A stretch of DNA of 64,000 nt from Capitulum mitella (lineage: Eukaryota > Arthropoda > Thecostraca > Pollicipedomorpha > Pollicipedidae). The first letter of the stretch is position 1. Each line of letters opens with the position of its first letter. The DNA lies in NCBI GenBank assembly GCA_030062745.1, contig CP099839.1, forward strand, positions 34,691,293-34,755,292, read 5' to 3'. The position numbers and the translations under genes were made by a program. Below the pieces are notes generated by a model. That model searched no databases. It saw nothing but the letters and a program-made list of their open reading frames with translations, and had not been told where the DNA came from. This document shows positions 1 through 12,344 of this stretch, in pieces.

Positions 1-59
1 ATGTTCCCTAAAATTGAAAGTACTTCCGGTTGACTGCGTGGAAAAAACATAACGGAAAA

Positions 60-1065
60 ATTCTGAACAGCCTCTCAGTTAATGACTCCAACTGGGGGTC
101 CATTAAACAGGGAGAGCAACGGACATTAACTTGCCTGTTGATAAGAGGATCGCAATTTCTGATTATGCAGTTTTCAGGATAAGTTATTTATGTTTTTCTG
201 AACAACGAGTCAGGATAGTTATTTAGTTCAAGAGAGTTTTCTTGAAGACGATGGCGTGGTGGACGTGCCTAAGATATTTCTCAGGTACGCCGCTTTGCAG
301 ACGCATGATCATCCTACTCCCCAGAGTCGTGGTAGTAAAATCGATGTGGGTACTTTTCGCCAATCCGCACAGTCACCGGCTGTGCATTTAATGTGTTGCA
401 CTACATTGGTTTCCTTCACAAGCGACTTGTTCCTGGAGAGGTTGTTTTCCTTCACAAGAGCAGACACCTTGGAGCTGCTGTAAAAGATGTTAAGTAGAAT
501 ATTGTCTGCTGAGCGGACGGGTTGACAGTTCTTAATGATAAGGGTGCAAATGGCCTTTTCATCTTTCTTGTGCGATGGTGACATCTGGTTTTCGCAGTAA
601 AGATGAAGTTCGGCCGTGGGAGTTCTGGTCGTGATCAGTGTCATTCTTTGCTGAATACAGTTGGTTCAACTTGAGCTGGATTTCGTTGTCGATGTCTGTA
701 AAAGCGTAAATGTTTACCAGTATTTTTTCAGAGCTCTTGCTGAACTAATAACAAGAACAACAGTGTCTGAAGGCGCGATGGACATAAGCTGCGATAAAGC
801 TTCTCCTGTAGCGGTCAGGGCACTCGCTGCGTCTGTTCAAGTAATGCCCGCTGTTGATCACTTTCTGTGGAGCTTAGTGGCGCATTGTCCCTCAGGGGCG
901 TCAATGTCCATGTCCAGGAATGGTAGTTTGTTGTTGGTGCTGTCTCCAGTAGTGAAAATAAGACACGACAGCTGTACTAGTTTCATTTTCAATGTCTGAA
1001 GCGCGTTTCTTCATCTCTGATGTCGACAAAGACACAAGGTGTGTCAGAAAGGACGTCCACATTTC
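60..1065 (-). mobile_element. Penelope-like element, 3' part, inverted copy
   Basis: This segment is the reverse complement of the PLE tail at about 2450-3150. Read on the minus strand it carries the same block around NNKLPFLDMDIDAPEGQC that follows the catalytic motif in PLE reverse transcriptases, then the C-terminal stretch with DSN-like residues, then a 3' tail ending near 60. Reading frames are interrupted by stops and small indels, so it is dead. It lacks the palm motifs, so it is 5'-truncated. Upstream on the same strand lies a mariner remnant. Inverted, 5'-truncated partner copies are known for PLEs. Confidence 0.7.
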
Positions 1066-1099
1066 GTTTCTCCTGAAACCAAAAAATGTTTGTCACAGA

Positions 1100-1850
1100 G
1101 TCAAGTTTATTACACTTCTGGAAATAGAAAACCTGGGAGTTTTAGCCAGCATGAAGCATCAGGCGATATCGAAACCAGAACCTGAACTTGAGCCCAGAAC
1201 TTGTCCAAAATCCTAGTGTATTGTTCTTTGGTGATGGTGCGCGTGGTGCCGTCCTTGTGTGTGAACTAGAAGGGTCCAATGATCCCTCTGGCGCAGATGG
1301 TACACCAGGCAGTGAGCTTGGAGTTGTGCGGATGATTGTGTCCGGCAGCCCCGACGCCAAGATCCTGTAATTTTCGGTGATGACGCACCATCGAAATGGA
1401 AGTGGGCCTCGTCACTGAGCCAGACGTTCAGGAATTCGGTCGACGCGACATTTGTCAGAAAACCACTTGCAGAAGCTGAGTCGTTACTTTTTGTCAGCTG
1501 TAGTCAACGCCTGACGAGCAGTGATGTTGTAGGGCGTCAGTTTGAGGGTGTCACGAAGGATGCGTCAGTTCGAGCTGGAGCTGATTCCGAATGCTTGGGC
1601 GATTCTCCGGACTTTCGGAGGGTTGTTATCCAGAGCAGGTCTAACCTTAGTGGGGAGTCCGGGTCATTTCTGCCATTTTTCCAGCCATTTTGCCCCTAGG
1701 AACCCGCCCTCAGGAATTTCTCATTCAGCAGAAGGATTTGCTTTCGTTGAGGTGCATCTCGGATTTTGTGCTGCATTCGAAACCGATGTTGCATCAAAAC
1801 GATAAATTTCTTTGTTTAAGATAAACGGACAATAGCATCATTGATTCAGC
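1100..1850 (-). pseudogene. Tc1/mariner-superfamily transposase remnant
   Basis: Minus-strand translation gives, in order, a helix-turn-helix-like stretch (VRRIAQAFGISSSS, then RILRDTLKL), then FLNVWLSDEAHFHFDG around 1380-1440, which matches the first catalytic Asp block of mariner-like DDE transposases, and then KLTAWCTICARGIIGPF with KEQYTRILDKFWAQ at about 1190-1320. The second catalytic Asp should lie in or just after the TAWC block. There are in-frame stops in the HTH region and after GIIGPF, and frameshifts, so it cannot be active. The C-terminal third is missing and is replaced by the PLE tail. No clear terminal repeats are visible. Family placement follows established motif patterns; the exact mariner lineage is not determined. 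Confidence 0.75.
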
Positions 1851-3150
1851 CAACGCCCAGATGGAAGGGTTGAAACTTCCTCGAATCACGGATGACTTTA
1901 ACCCAGGATACTTCTACGGAACATCAAAACGCGCAAGGCCGGTAATCCAGTAAGAACTATTACGTCTCGGATACCAACACCATCTTACGCCTTGTCCAAG
2001 TATCTAAACACATATGATTACACCGTACGTCTCGGAATCGCACTCACTAAAGTCACCGGATGAGTTCATTCAGATTTTAAACGCAAAGGAGAGACATGGA
2101 CTGATAGCATCCTTGGACGCCCAGAGCCCTTTAATGAACGTTCCCATCGACCAGATGGCCAATATCATCTTGCATTTTGTCTTACAACATCCAACCCTAC
2201 CTCGACCACAAGTTTCAAGAATACTGCTTGCTGTCACGCTCAGTACGTACACCAGGAAGGTCCCCTTCCGATGCACGGAAGGCAGCCTTTATTGTCAGGT
2301 TGATGGGGTTGCGATGGGCTCACCACTTGGCGTGCTGTTTGCAGAAATCTACATGAGCTACGTTGACAACAGGCTTTAAATGACATAAACACTTAAGTCC
2401 TTCATTATCACCTTCAGCTACTGTCACTAAATCGGCGATATCTTTGTCGACATCAGCGATGAAGAAACGCTTCAGACATTGGAAACGAAACTAGTACAAC
2501 TGTCGTGTCTTATTTTCACTACTGCAGACGGCACCAACAACAGACTACCATTCCTGGACATGGACATTGACGCCCCTGAGGGACAATGCACCACCAAGCT
2601 CCACAGTGACCAACAGCGGGCATTACTTGAACAGACGCAGCGAGTGCCCTGACCACTACAGAAGCTTTATCGCAGCTTATGTCCACTGCGCATTCAAACA
2701 CTGCTCTTCTTGCAATTAGTTCAGCAAGAGCTCCGAAAAAATACTGGTAAACATTTACGCTCTCACAGACATCGACAACGAAATCCAGCTCAAGCTGAAC
2801 CAACCGTGTTCAGCAAAGTCTAGTCTAGTCTTTAAAACATTGCCTACATCGATTATACTACCACGACCCTAGGGAGGAGGGTGACCGTGCGTCTGCAAGA
2901 CGGCGCACCTGAGAAATATCTTAGGCACGTCCACCACGCCACCATCTTCAAGAAAATTCTCTTGAACCAAACAGCCATCCTGACTCGCTGTTCAGAAAAA
3001 CATTAGTGACTTATACTGGAAACTCTATACATCAGGGATTCCAATCCTCTTATCAAAAGGCATGTCAACGTCCATGGGTCTCTCTCTCTGTTTAATAGAC
3101 TCCCAATTAGAGCCGAGGTCTGAGAGGCTGTTCAGTTTTGAGCCGTTATG
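1850..3150 (+). pseudogene. Penelope-like reverse transcriptase, degraded
   Basis: The plus strand reads NPVRTITSRIPTPSYALSKYLN (two frames joined), then an open frame 2014-2379 with TPYVSESHSLKS, a SLDxxSxLMNVPID block (RT motif A region) and LYCQVDGVAMGSPLGVLFAE (RT motif B), the signature of PLE reverse transcriptases. The following YxDD region (2420-2450) reads YCH-stop-IGDIF, so the catalytic aspartate pair is broken. Next come LPFLDMDIDAPEG and, near 2950-3050, a NQTAILTRCSEK..LILETLYIRDSNP segment resembling the C-terminal part of PLE proteins around the GIY-YIG endonuclease. Several stops make it a pseudogene. It forms an inverted pair with the copy at 60-1065. Confidence 0.8.
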
Positions 3151-3159
3151 TTTTTTATG

Positions 3160-3720
3160 CACTTCTTACTGTCTTTCAGGTGTTCCGAGTCTATCCTTGA
3201 CCGTGGCCTCTTGACGGGCAGTCTGTTTCGGAACCTCTGTATTCTTATCACGCACGGCCTCGTCCACCAGTGTCGTTTGTTTGTCTGTTTGTTTTCTGGC
3301 TTCTTTTTCAGCGCATCAGTCAGGACTAACCGTCTGTACTGCGTAGACTGTAGTACACTGTAGACTGATCGTAGACGGAAACCGGCTGTCCGAAGCCAAG
3401 GCCTGTTTCTCGTCAGGTGTCAATCAGTCCACCAGTGGCGGATCCAGGATTTCGCCAAGGGAGGGGGCGAAAGGTCAGCGCGGGTCCTCCTTCTCGCCGC
3501 CCCCCCCCCCTTATTTTTGTGCTCCTCGGATATGAAGAAAACGTTGATCTGCTCATGTTCAGACTGAAATATTTCATGCAATTTTGCATTCTTTTCATCT
3601 TATGAAGTAAACGACAAAATTCAAACGCGTTCCCTCATTCAAAAAAACGGCGTTTTGTTCCGCAAAGTGACCGAAATATGACAAAAACGGTGGGATTTCA
3701 GGCGGCTGCGTCCCTCCCTA
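3160..3720. other. no gene seen; one GC-rich repeat edge
   Basis: Nothing recognisable between the PLE tail and the minisatellite, except a poly-C stretch near 3500 preceded by GTGGCGGATCCAGGATTTCG, which looks like the edge of a short interspersed element whose other end I could not find. Confidence 0.4.
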
Positions 3721-3739
3721 TATTTGAACTGTCATGTCA

Positions 3740-4098
3740 GTATCTTGTCCAGGAACCTCTCTGCCCTTCGTAGCTTCTGGAGACTTTTTTGGCCGTCTGT
3801 TGGAGGTTTTTCTGGTGGTCGCTGGTTGTCTGCCGTGACGGGGCCCTCTGGTGGTATAAGGTTCCGTTTGCGGTTTCGCTTGTCCCTCTGGCTGTCTCAA
3901 GCGTTCCTCTGGCAGTCTCAGGGACACTTTGGGCAGTGTCATAGACCCATCTGGTAGTTTCATGGACACTTAAGCCATCTCGGGTTCCCTCCTGTCGTCC
4001 CTGGAAAACTTTTGCCGTCTAGGAAGCCCATCAGGCAGTAACAAGAGCCCTCAATAAGTCTCTCTCTGTGCCATGACAGAGGCGCCTCTGGCAATGGT
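3740..4098. repeat. GC-rich minisatellite, left block
   Basis: Degenerate tandem units of roughly 20-40 bp built on CCTCTGGCCGTCTCAGGGG variants. Long open frames on both strands here are by-products of the repetition. The array continues at 5296 after the TTAA insertion, which marks the break as secondary. Confidence 0.75.
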
Positions 4099-4102
4099 TT
4101 AA

Positions 4103-5291
4103 CCCTATTCCCGGAGGGCTAGACGGTATGGTCGATTCCCGACGGGGGGGGGGCGGATTCGGCCCCCCCCCTGAGATCTCGAGAACTATACATCCGATTT
4201 CATCGCAACAAACGGCAATCGATTTGCCATGACGTGAACTACATTTTTACAAAACGAAACCTTCAAAATTTTGAAAGGTGTGGATACAAGGGAGCAAAAA
4301 TGTCAAAATCAGTGGTATTTTTGGACTTCATGTAACTCCGTTGTTTATAGACCGATTTCGATGAAACTGGCATGAATCGAGAGATTATGGATAGGACTTT
4401 TATCATTGGTACACACATTTGAAATTTGGAGAAAATTCATGGGCGTTCACAAATCTCAAAAATATGAGGATTAGTTTTCTAGCAACTGAATGAACAAAAA
4501 AGGCCAAAGACACTTTTTTGGCTTTTGATGGTCATGTTATGCTAAAGAAGTACAAATTGAATTACAATGTTTGTATAACGTTAGCATAGGCGGTGCCAGG
4601 GACATGAAAAAGGGGAACTGTCATGGTCACACGTTCTTCAGATCAGCTTGTGACTTTTGACCTTAAGTGACCTCCAGTGACCTTGAAGTCACTTGGAATG
4701 ATCTCGTGTGCATTTAATATTGTCTGTAAACGTTTTCAATCATTTGAATTCACTCTATTTCAAAAAATTCATTTTATGGCTATTGCGATATAGGGTACGC
4801 GCACTGACATTTTAGGTCATAGCTCCGTGACCCGAGCTGATGTCAAGCTGAAACTTGATACACAAGTAGAGAGCACCTTTCTACGTCATATATATTCCAG
4901 ATTTGGCATTTCAGAAAACAGCGCCGAAATTATTGCGATGAAACCAAATTTTGACTTTTGACCTTGACCTGACGTTGTAAAGTGACCTTAGATGGCATAA
5001 TGAATGCTAATGATTATGAACAAAATGATATCTGCACATTGCCAAACTATTAAGCTATACATCCATACAAAGTTTTAAGTTTTATCTTAAAAACGCTGTT
5101 TTTGGCAGACATTTTCCTTTTCCCTTCAACATGGCCAAAAATGACTGAGGTGCCTCCCAAAAACGTTGCCTGGCTCCGCCACTGAGCAAAATAGAAGTCA
5201 ATAAGTTTCGTGAAGCTGCGTTAAGAAGCCTGGAATTGGCAAGCAAAAAACCCGAGGGGGGCGGATTCAGCCCTCTCTGCCGGGAATAGGG
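4103..5291 (+). mobile_element. TA1-A, complete TTAA-bounded element
   Basis: A 1189-bp element flanked by TTAA at 4099-4102 and 5292-5295. It begins CCCTATTCCCGG and ends with the inverse CCGGGAATAGGG, so terminal inverted repeats are evident. Just inside the left end sits a G-run facing a C-run (4144-4172) followed by TGAGATCTCGAGAAC. The flanks join into continuous minisatellite when the element and one TTAA are removed. There is no coding capacity. TTAA duplication plus CCC ends is the known pattern of piggyBac-type elements; assignment to that superfamily is inference because no transposase is present. Confidence 0.88.
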
Positions 5292-5295
5292 TTAA

Positions 5296-6960
5296 GTCCT
5301 TTGGCCGTTTCAGGAGCTGTCTGGACGTCTTAAGCTTCGTAGTTTCAAGGGTCCCGCTGGTCGTCTCATTTACCCCCGCAAGAGACTGCTAATGAGCGGT
5401 CTCAAAGGACCCTCTATAACAGTATCAGTGGACCTCCTGTTGTCCTAGATGCTCCTCTTGTCGTTTCTGGGGAACATATTTTTCGTCTCATGGGCCCTCT
5501 GGCAGTTACAAAAGATCTTTTGGCGATTTCAGGGCCCCTGTGCAGTGTCAAGGGCCCTCTGACCGTCTCCGGTACTCTCCATGGCAACATCAGGGGCCTA
5601 CCTCTGTTACACGTGGTATATCTGGCAGTCAGTGCCTCAGTGGCAGCCTCAGGCGGACCTTTCCTATGACAGAAGCCTGCCTTGCACATTCGGGGCTCTG
5701 GCCGTCTACAGCCCACATCCCGTCTAAGAGGTCCTCTTATCACCTTTGCCTCGCAGGGGCCTCCGACCTTTTTGGCGGTCTCAGGGGCCATCTGCCGTGC
5801 AGGAGCCCACCTTGCCGGCTCAAGACACACCTGACGTTCCCGGGTCCCCCCGACTGCAGCAAGAACCCCTGAAGTTTTCAAAAAGACCAGTGTAGCCCAT
5901 CTGGGCCCCTCTGGCTGATCAGGGCCTCTTTATGCCGTGCTAGGCACCCTCGTAAGTTCTTACCGTCTCAGGGGCCTCTCTGGCACCTCAAGCGGTCTCA
6001 TGGACCCTCTGCCGTGTTGAGGTCCCTCTTGCGATTCAAGGGAGCCTTAGAGAGTTTCAGGGTCCTTTTTATCCATCTTTGGGGCCATTTTGCCGTCTCA
6101 TGGTTTCATTAACCCTTCCGGTGGCCCTCTGACTGCATCGGGGACCTTCAGCTTTTCATACAAGTCTGTAAAGCCCATTTGGGGCCCCTATGGTATTCCA
6201 GGGGCCCCTGTGCCGTCCTAAGACTCAGTCCTCAACTTGGCCGTCTCAGGGGCCCTTTGACCTTTCTAGCGGACTCAGGGGTAATCTGCCGTGTGGGAAC
6301 CCTGATGTGGTTTCAGGGGGCCTTCGGAAGCTTCAGAGGCCCTTCCAAGGGCGTAGCCAGCCAAATATTCCGGGGTCCTCGCCCAGCGACGGTCCCCCAC
6401 TTTATGTGGGCCCCCTGGACAGCAGAGGCCCTCAGAAGGCTGGCAGGGGCCCCACAGACGGGCAGGAAGTCCCTACAAACCAGCAGGGGGCCCCAGCATG
6501 CCAACAGGAGGCCATCTACAGACAGACGGGGGCCCCTATCGACCGGCAGGGGCCTTATAGGCCGGAAAGACAGCAGGGGTCCCCTCCACAGGCCAACCGG
6601 GCCCTTTCATGGCTGGCAGGGGTCTCACAGGCTGGCACGGCAAAGGCCCCTACAGACCGACAGGAGGTCCCTACAGGCCGAAAGGGGGCCCAAAAGACCG
6701 GCAAGGGGTCCCCTACGAGCTGACGCGGGCCCCGGCAGGCCGGCAGCTCCCTAGGAGCCCCTGCAGGCCAGAAGAGGGTCCCTTTAGACCAACAGGGGAC
6801 CCCATCAGCTGGCTGGGGGCCCCTGGAAGCTGGCAGGGGCCCCTATAGGCTGGCAGGGGCCCCCACAAACCGGCAGGGGACCCCTACAAGCCGGCAAGGT
6901 GCCTCCACAGGCTGTCAGGGGCCCGCTACAGGCCGGCAGGGCCACCAACAGGCCGATAGG
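5296..6960. repeat. GC-rich minisatellite, main block with orientation switch
   Basis: From 5296 to about 6400 the plus strand carries units of the type TCAGGGGCCCTCTGGCCGTC. From about 6430 to 6960 it carries GACCGGCAGGGGCCCCTACA, which is close to the reverse complement of the first form. The array therefore changes orientation near 6430. Units are about 20-35 bp and poorly conserved. Long open frames on both strands here lack any domain and are repeat artefacts. Confidence 0.75.
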
Positions 6961-7400
6961 GACCCTTCTATATGCTTAGATCTATACATTTCATCTTTTG
7001 CCTTGTCCTGTTTACCGTTCTTAAAGCATTCTAGCCATAGCTTCGGTTTTTATAAGAATACTTTTCTGTAACCTCGGTCGGTGGCGGTGGGCCGCTTTCA
7101 GACATTCCGAATCCTGGTCTGTCCTGCCCTGTGGTCCCTGGGATTCCCCTCCACCGTGGCTGCTCCCCTGGACCGTTATATGAGTCCGAGGTGTCATCTA
7201 ACCGTCCCGGAGGCCTGTCTGTCTGCATCAAGAACCCGTCACGTTTTTACGGAGACTCCGTGAAGTCCATTTTTTAAGTCTGAGCGGGGCCTCTTCTCAG
7301 GCCTTAGGGGTGGAGCTATCGCCCCATGACCCTCCCCCGATCCGCGCCTGCAGTCAACCGATTACGTCTGCCCGCCCCGACGACACGACCGCAGGTCCCC

Positions 7401-7525
7401 CGGCCGGTCGGCCCCCGAGGCGCAGAGCTGTGGTATTTAAGCACGACGGGTCCGCCGGCCGGTCGGCCCCCGAGGCGCAGAGCTGTGGTATTTAACCACG
7501 ACGGGCCCGCCGGCCGGTCCGGGCG
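7401..7525. repeat. 55-bp tandem repeat in a CpG-rich segment
   Basis: Two full copies and a partial third of a unit beginning CGGCCGGTCGGCCCCCGAGG start at 7401, 7456 and 7511. Each full unit contains GTATTTAA, a TATA-like string. It lies just downstream (minus-strand sense) of the SGNH-like pseudogene. Confidence 0.8.
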
Positions 7526-7724
7526 CCGCATCCCTAGCCGCAGCTTCCACACGACGGGCCAGGCACCGCGCGACGAACCGGAGCACGCGACAACATGGAA
7601 ACCGTCAGCAGCCAAAACAAAACGTACACACGGACAAGATGACGAGCACCACCACCAGATGAAGAAACAGCACTCGATTAACTTAACAATGGGACCAGCA
7701 TCCGTCACTTTTTCACCACAGACA

Positions 7725-8375
7725 CCGTTCATGGGCGGTCAGCGGATGGCCCGAGGGGCAACCGCTCCGGAAACCTGGCGAACAGCTGTCCGTAACCGCC
7801 CCGGCTCAGGTGCATTCCGTCCGCGGCCAACCACCTCGAGTCCGGAGAGAACTGGTCCCCCTGGTTCCCGGCGCGCACTCGCCTACATACGCGCCGGCCA
7901 ACGGCGGCGAACTGGACGGCCAGCCCAAGCTCCCTCGCCGTACGCACGGACCGCCGCTCCGGGAGCAAGCCTGTGTCGACTCCCAGGTTCCGTCACGGCC
8001 GTTTCTGGGCCTCGGCGTTGGGTCGACGATGAGGATGGAACAGATCTCCGACGTCCAAGCCGGCGTCTCTTCTAGCTCGTTCTTCCCCAAGGGGAACCGC
8101 CCTCGCTCGCGGGTCGCCGGGACAAACGTCGATGTCTCTGAGCCCCAGAAGGACCAGGTCCGGCCAGCCCCCCGGCTGCGCCGTCCGCTCGGCCCATGCC
8201 TTGACGGTGCTCCGGCATCGCAGGATGCGACGGTTTTTCGGGTGGTACCCGTGTTGCACGCGCCCATGGCCCAGACGCGTAGAACTTGCCCCTGCTGACC
8301 ATGGAGTCGCCACACACACGGGCAGTTCCGTGCCTCTCACCGCATCGCAGCACACGGATACATAGAAGCTCACAG
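7725..8375 (-). pseudogene. SGNH/GDSL-hydrolase-like pseudogene
   Basis: Three blocks of the SGNH hydrolase fold occur in order on the minus strand but in different frames. Block I is CGDSMV at 8294-8311. The PDLVLLGLRDID stretch at 8128-8163 corresponds to block III, where the usual G-x-N-D is altered to GLRDID. AADGMHLSRGGY at 7794-7829 corresponds to the D-x-x-H block V. Frames shift between blocks, so no intact enzyme can be made. In animals such domains occur in cellular esterases and also inside ORFs of some retroelements; which source applies here is not resolved. The segment is CpG-rich and unlike its AT-richer neighbours. Confidence 0.55.
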
Positions 8376-8399
8376 CGACACACGGATGTATGGAAGCTC

Positions 8400-11300
8400 A
8401 CTAGCCACAGAGACTCGCGTGTAACTGAGTAATGACAAGCCGTCGTGTAAAACTTGCTGCAGACACATGACAGACAACAAAAACTATAAATAATAGGTTT
8501 AGAGGCACCCTGGTGATAAAGACAAGGTTTCTAGCCAAGAAACACTGTTTCCAAAACGTGGGCAGATGCTACATGATGGGCTTTGAACTTTGAATGAAGG
8601 CGACGTCCCCTACGTACGTGAAAAAAAATGTTCCACTTCATCGTTTAGCTAGCAAAATTCTCTCAGATATCGCAGCTTTCGTCGCAGAGCAACTAGGGAC
8701 AACTCAGACACGGCCACCCACAGCGAGTGCTGACGATGGATCACCACCGCCCGGCCTTTCCGTGTCGAGCTGAATCGCATCACCCGTCTGGCGCAGACGG
8801 AAACGTCCTGAATGGCCCAGACCACCACCCGGCCCGAGCAAATCCCGCATTCCGGCGACCGGCGGAACTGAGATTAATTCCTACGTCACGAAATAGATTA
8901 ACCCTGTTATTGAAGCGCGATCACGATTTGCAGAGATTTATGTTTGTCCCATCTTTCTACGCTTTAAGAATGTTTCAGTCGATGCCATTAATCAGACGGC
9001 GGTGATTTTAGTGTTCAGTTATATCAGGAGGTGATCGCTTGGCTGGCAGGCCTATTGTTGGCTCAAGCTTTCAGGATGCTTCCGCTGGTTTCAGAAAGGA
9101 AATAAGGTCGCTAAGGGTTCTTGTGTAAAAAGTTCCTCGTCACCTGCAAATGTGAAACAGCACAAACAACAAAAAAGCACGAAGCTGAACTATGGAAAGG
9201 GTGTCGGTTTGGTACTGATCAGTAAAAAAAGTCTCATTTCATTTAGAAATGTGCGGAGCATGAAGCCAAAATATGGAAAGATTACCGGTTAGGTAATGGG
9301 ACACCATCAATCCGTTAGATTAAGTATTTCGTGTAAAACGTAATTTAAACGGAACTACGCGATTGTTACAAGAATCTTTGCTAGAAAAAACTGAAAAATG
9401 TAGACAGTCTCGCTTTTCCTAGCGAAGTCTACCAGTCAGTAAAGATGTAATTTCCCAGCCCTTTGCAAGTGACAAGATCGGAATCACAAAGGGGACAGCA
9501 ATGGGTTTGAAAAATGGTAGGCACCTGTCAGTTGGAATAAGTTTGAACTGTGGTTCCACAGAATGCAGGAAATATAACAAAGGAAACCGCTAAAAGATAC
9601 CGCAAACTTTGCAACGTTGCATTTAAAGAGTTCAAGTACGTGCTATTTGGGCCTTGGGCATGTATGGCACGAAGCGGACGTGAGCAATTTGTCGGTGGTC
9701 CCATGATGCATGACTGGGCACTCAACTCGCTTAACTAAGCGGTCGGCCCGGCCATAACCCTTTCTGCAGGCTAATAACTTGACTGCACTGTACACTGAAT
9801 CATGCGGTTTTCACGAGAAGATTGCTCAATTCTTTAAAGTGTATGCGTCTCCATTCCCCGTGTTTGAATTTGCAACTGTTCTCATCCACGAAATTTTCCC
9901 GGGAGTAATGTTTTCGCTGTGAAAAGCACTGTCTACGTGTGTTTCCGAACCGAATGGCTGTGAACAATATTACTGGCGCGCGTGACGTTTACAGGAAGAG
10001 TCTCACTTGAAATGGTGATTTTGAACGAAATAGATCAAGCTTATGCGAACTGGGTGGCCAAAACCTTTTCAGCCTAAGTGCCCCCAGTAGCTCAGAAGAT
10101 GCATCCAAAAAAGTCAGTTTCAGACTAAATTTGCTGCTGAATTAACCATCCTGGCAACTGGTAATATCGAAACGTTTCATTTTAATGCAGTTTTTGCACC
10201 ACAATATTAGTAAGTTTTCATGGCATAAATCCCAAGCAAGTTGATTAGAAACATCATAAAACTGTCCTTAAACGTGTTTTTATTTGTGTTGTGACTGGTT
10301 AGGACACTAGCGCCACATATAACTGAATAGTCGCAAATTCTTGTAAATTTATGACGGGAAAAAATAAGGAAGGAGATATCAGGAAATTTTACGTCAGGAT
10401 CGGACACCAGTGTCACATCTAATTGAGCAGGCTTAGATACTGAGAAAACTGTAGAATAGAAGAGGGATTTTGGTCACAAAACTATGTCTAAAACCCTTTC
10501 ATAGATTGTCAGCATGGTTTTCTACGGAGGGTTACAGTTGCTGAAAATGAATATGCTGCAACAGTCATTCTGCCAAAGGGGAGGTGGCAAATCAAGTCCG
10601 GACTTTTTTTAGAGACGACCAATGTTTTTGTGACTCCTACTGACGGGGCAAATGCCATACGTTCTTTGAAATATGGCATAAGGTGTTGTGAATATTGCCT
10701 ATCATTTTTTCTTAGGAGCTTTGACAACCTTCTAATACAAAGGCCAATATTCGGTTCGGTCTTGGAGAAACAGCAATGTGTTTTGCCCAGAACACTCAGA
10801 ATTAAGAATAGAAATGCAGGAACTCCTCTGCGGTTGGAGGGGTGTCATTTTTTCCACCCCATGCCCATAGTGTTAATGTTAAATTTTAAAGAGAGGACAG
10901 CAGCTACTACCTGCCCACCGCTTCCCGCGCCCCTGGCCCTCGGAACAAAGAAATGTTGTCATACTAATTACCCTTTGGGCCCACGGCTTTACCCATTGCA
11001 CGGTATCAGTCAAAAGTACTGTATATCAGTAATTGAATGGATATTAATAGAATGAAAAATTGCTAAGAACCGAACCCATGAATTCTGTCTATACAGGTTG
11101 CTCCGCCCCAGACCTCTTGTTTTGGACCATCGAAACAAAAGCCCTTGACGTTACGAAAATAGCTTCCCGCCAGATGTTAGGTTTTCACATTGCATCGTGG
11201 CCCCCGCCCGGTGTTTGAGTGACTGACATGAAAAATTCTTTGGGGCACGGGTTTCACCGTTCATGGTGTAGAAGGTATGATGATTTTATGATACTATGAT

Positions 11301-12080
11301 CCGATGCTATAAAATTTTCTGCTGTACCATATCGAATTAATGGTTATATGTCGGATTTTATGACAGACGCCAGAAATATCCATCGTACAGGCGTCAACGG
11401 CTTAACCTAGCTTGACCCTGTTTTATTTTAATATAATAATTGCGGACTTCATATGCCTGCCAGACACATTTACGGTGTACTCCGGTCATGACACATACTT
11501 ATACATTCAGGGAAATGGGATTCCCGCCCGTACAAGAAAGCGATTTTGCATCCATTTGCCCTTTCCCTTAAAATGGTCCAATGCGGCCTTAAGTACCCTT
11601 TCCCGCCCTACATAGGCACTTACATCAGGGCTTCTTTTTACTGTTAACACCCTTTACAGCTACGTAGAAGCCTTGGCTATCAAAGTTGTCAACAGAGTAA
11701 TATCAACAGGGCAATTTAAAATATCAACATGGTAAAATATAAAATATAACAAATACATGTATACAAAATATACCAGCATTATCAATAGCGTGCTCTGACC
11801 TTTGATAACCTCTGATGACTTTGATATTGGCCCTATTTTTGCAAGTCGACATGCTCTCTACTGGTTTCGTCAAGGGTTTTCCAACCGTAATTTCTCCTTG
11901 TTCTTTGGGACTTATAGTTCTTGAGACCTTGGGGGTATTCATGAACCTCCCCGGCCCAGTGAAGGTGTCTCCGGAGGTCGGCTTGGCGAGGGTTAATCTG
12001 ACACTTTGGCTATGCTCATAAACCATTGCCCCTATTTCCCGAAATATATCCAGATTGGAATGATGCAAACACCACACTGC
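8400..12080. other. no gene recognised
   Basis: About 3.7 kb of mixed-composition DNA. Small open frames near 8727-9005, 9550-9738 and 10509-10727 show no domain, splice structure or repeat relationship that I recognise. Confidence 0.5.
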
Positions 12081-12089
12081 ACCAGGCGC

Positions 12090-12200
12090 GGATCCGAGGG
12101 CAGGGGCGATGGGGGCGATGGCCCCCCTATCTGAGGCCTTAGGAGGGGCCCCACGGAACGGGTCCTAAAGGGGCCCCTCTCGAGCTGGTCCCGAAAGGGT
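12090..12200. repeat. short GGGGCCCC-rich segment
   Basis: Contains several palindromic GGGGCCCC or GGGCCCC strings and AAGGGTCCTCTCAG-like pieces, resembling units of the 3.7-7 kb minisatellite. It may be a dispersed fragment of the same satellite. Confidence 0.35.
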
Positions 12201-12344
12201 CCTCTCAGATCACAACCAGTCACGAGTCGTTTCGGCCAAGCGCCAATATGAGTACTGAATAGAGCAATTCTGATTTCGATTTTTGCAGTTCTGGCAAAGG
12301 ATTTGCAGTGACGGGATCGGAACTGACCAAATAACGCGAAGAAA

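Noticed and set aside
3431-3520. MITE with a GTGGCGGATCCAGG end
   Set aside because: No paired end or target duplication found; similar strings at 12089 are too short to establish a family.
4103-5291. Piggybac-like transposase inside TA1
   Set aside because: No frame of useful length or DDD-type motif in any TA1, TA2 or TA3 copy; only the ends suggest piggyBac-type movement.
5414-6848. Long open frames on both strands
   Set aside because: They follow the minisatellite unit, occur in several frames at once and show no domain.
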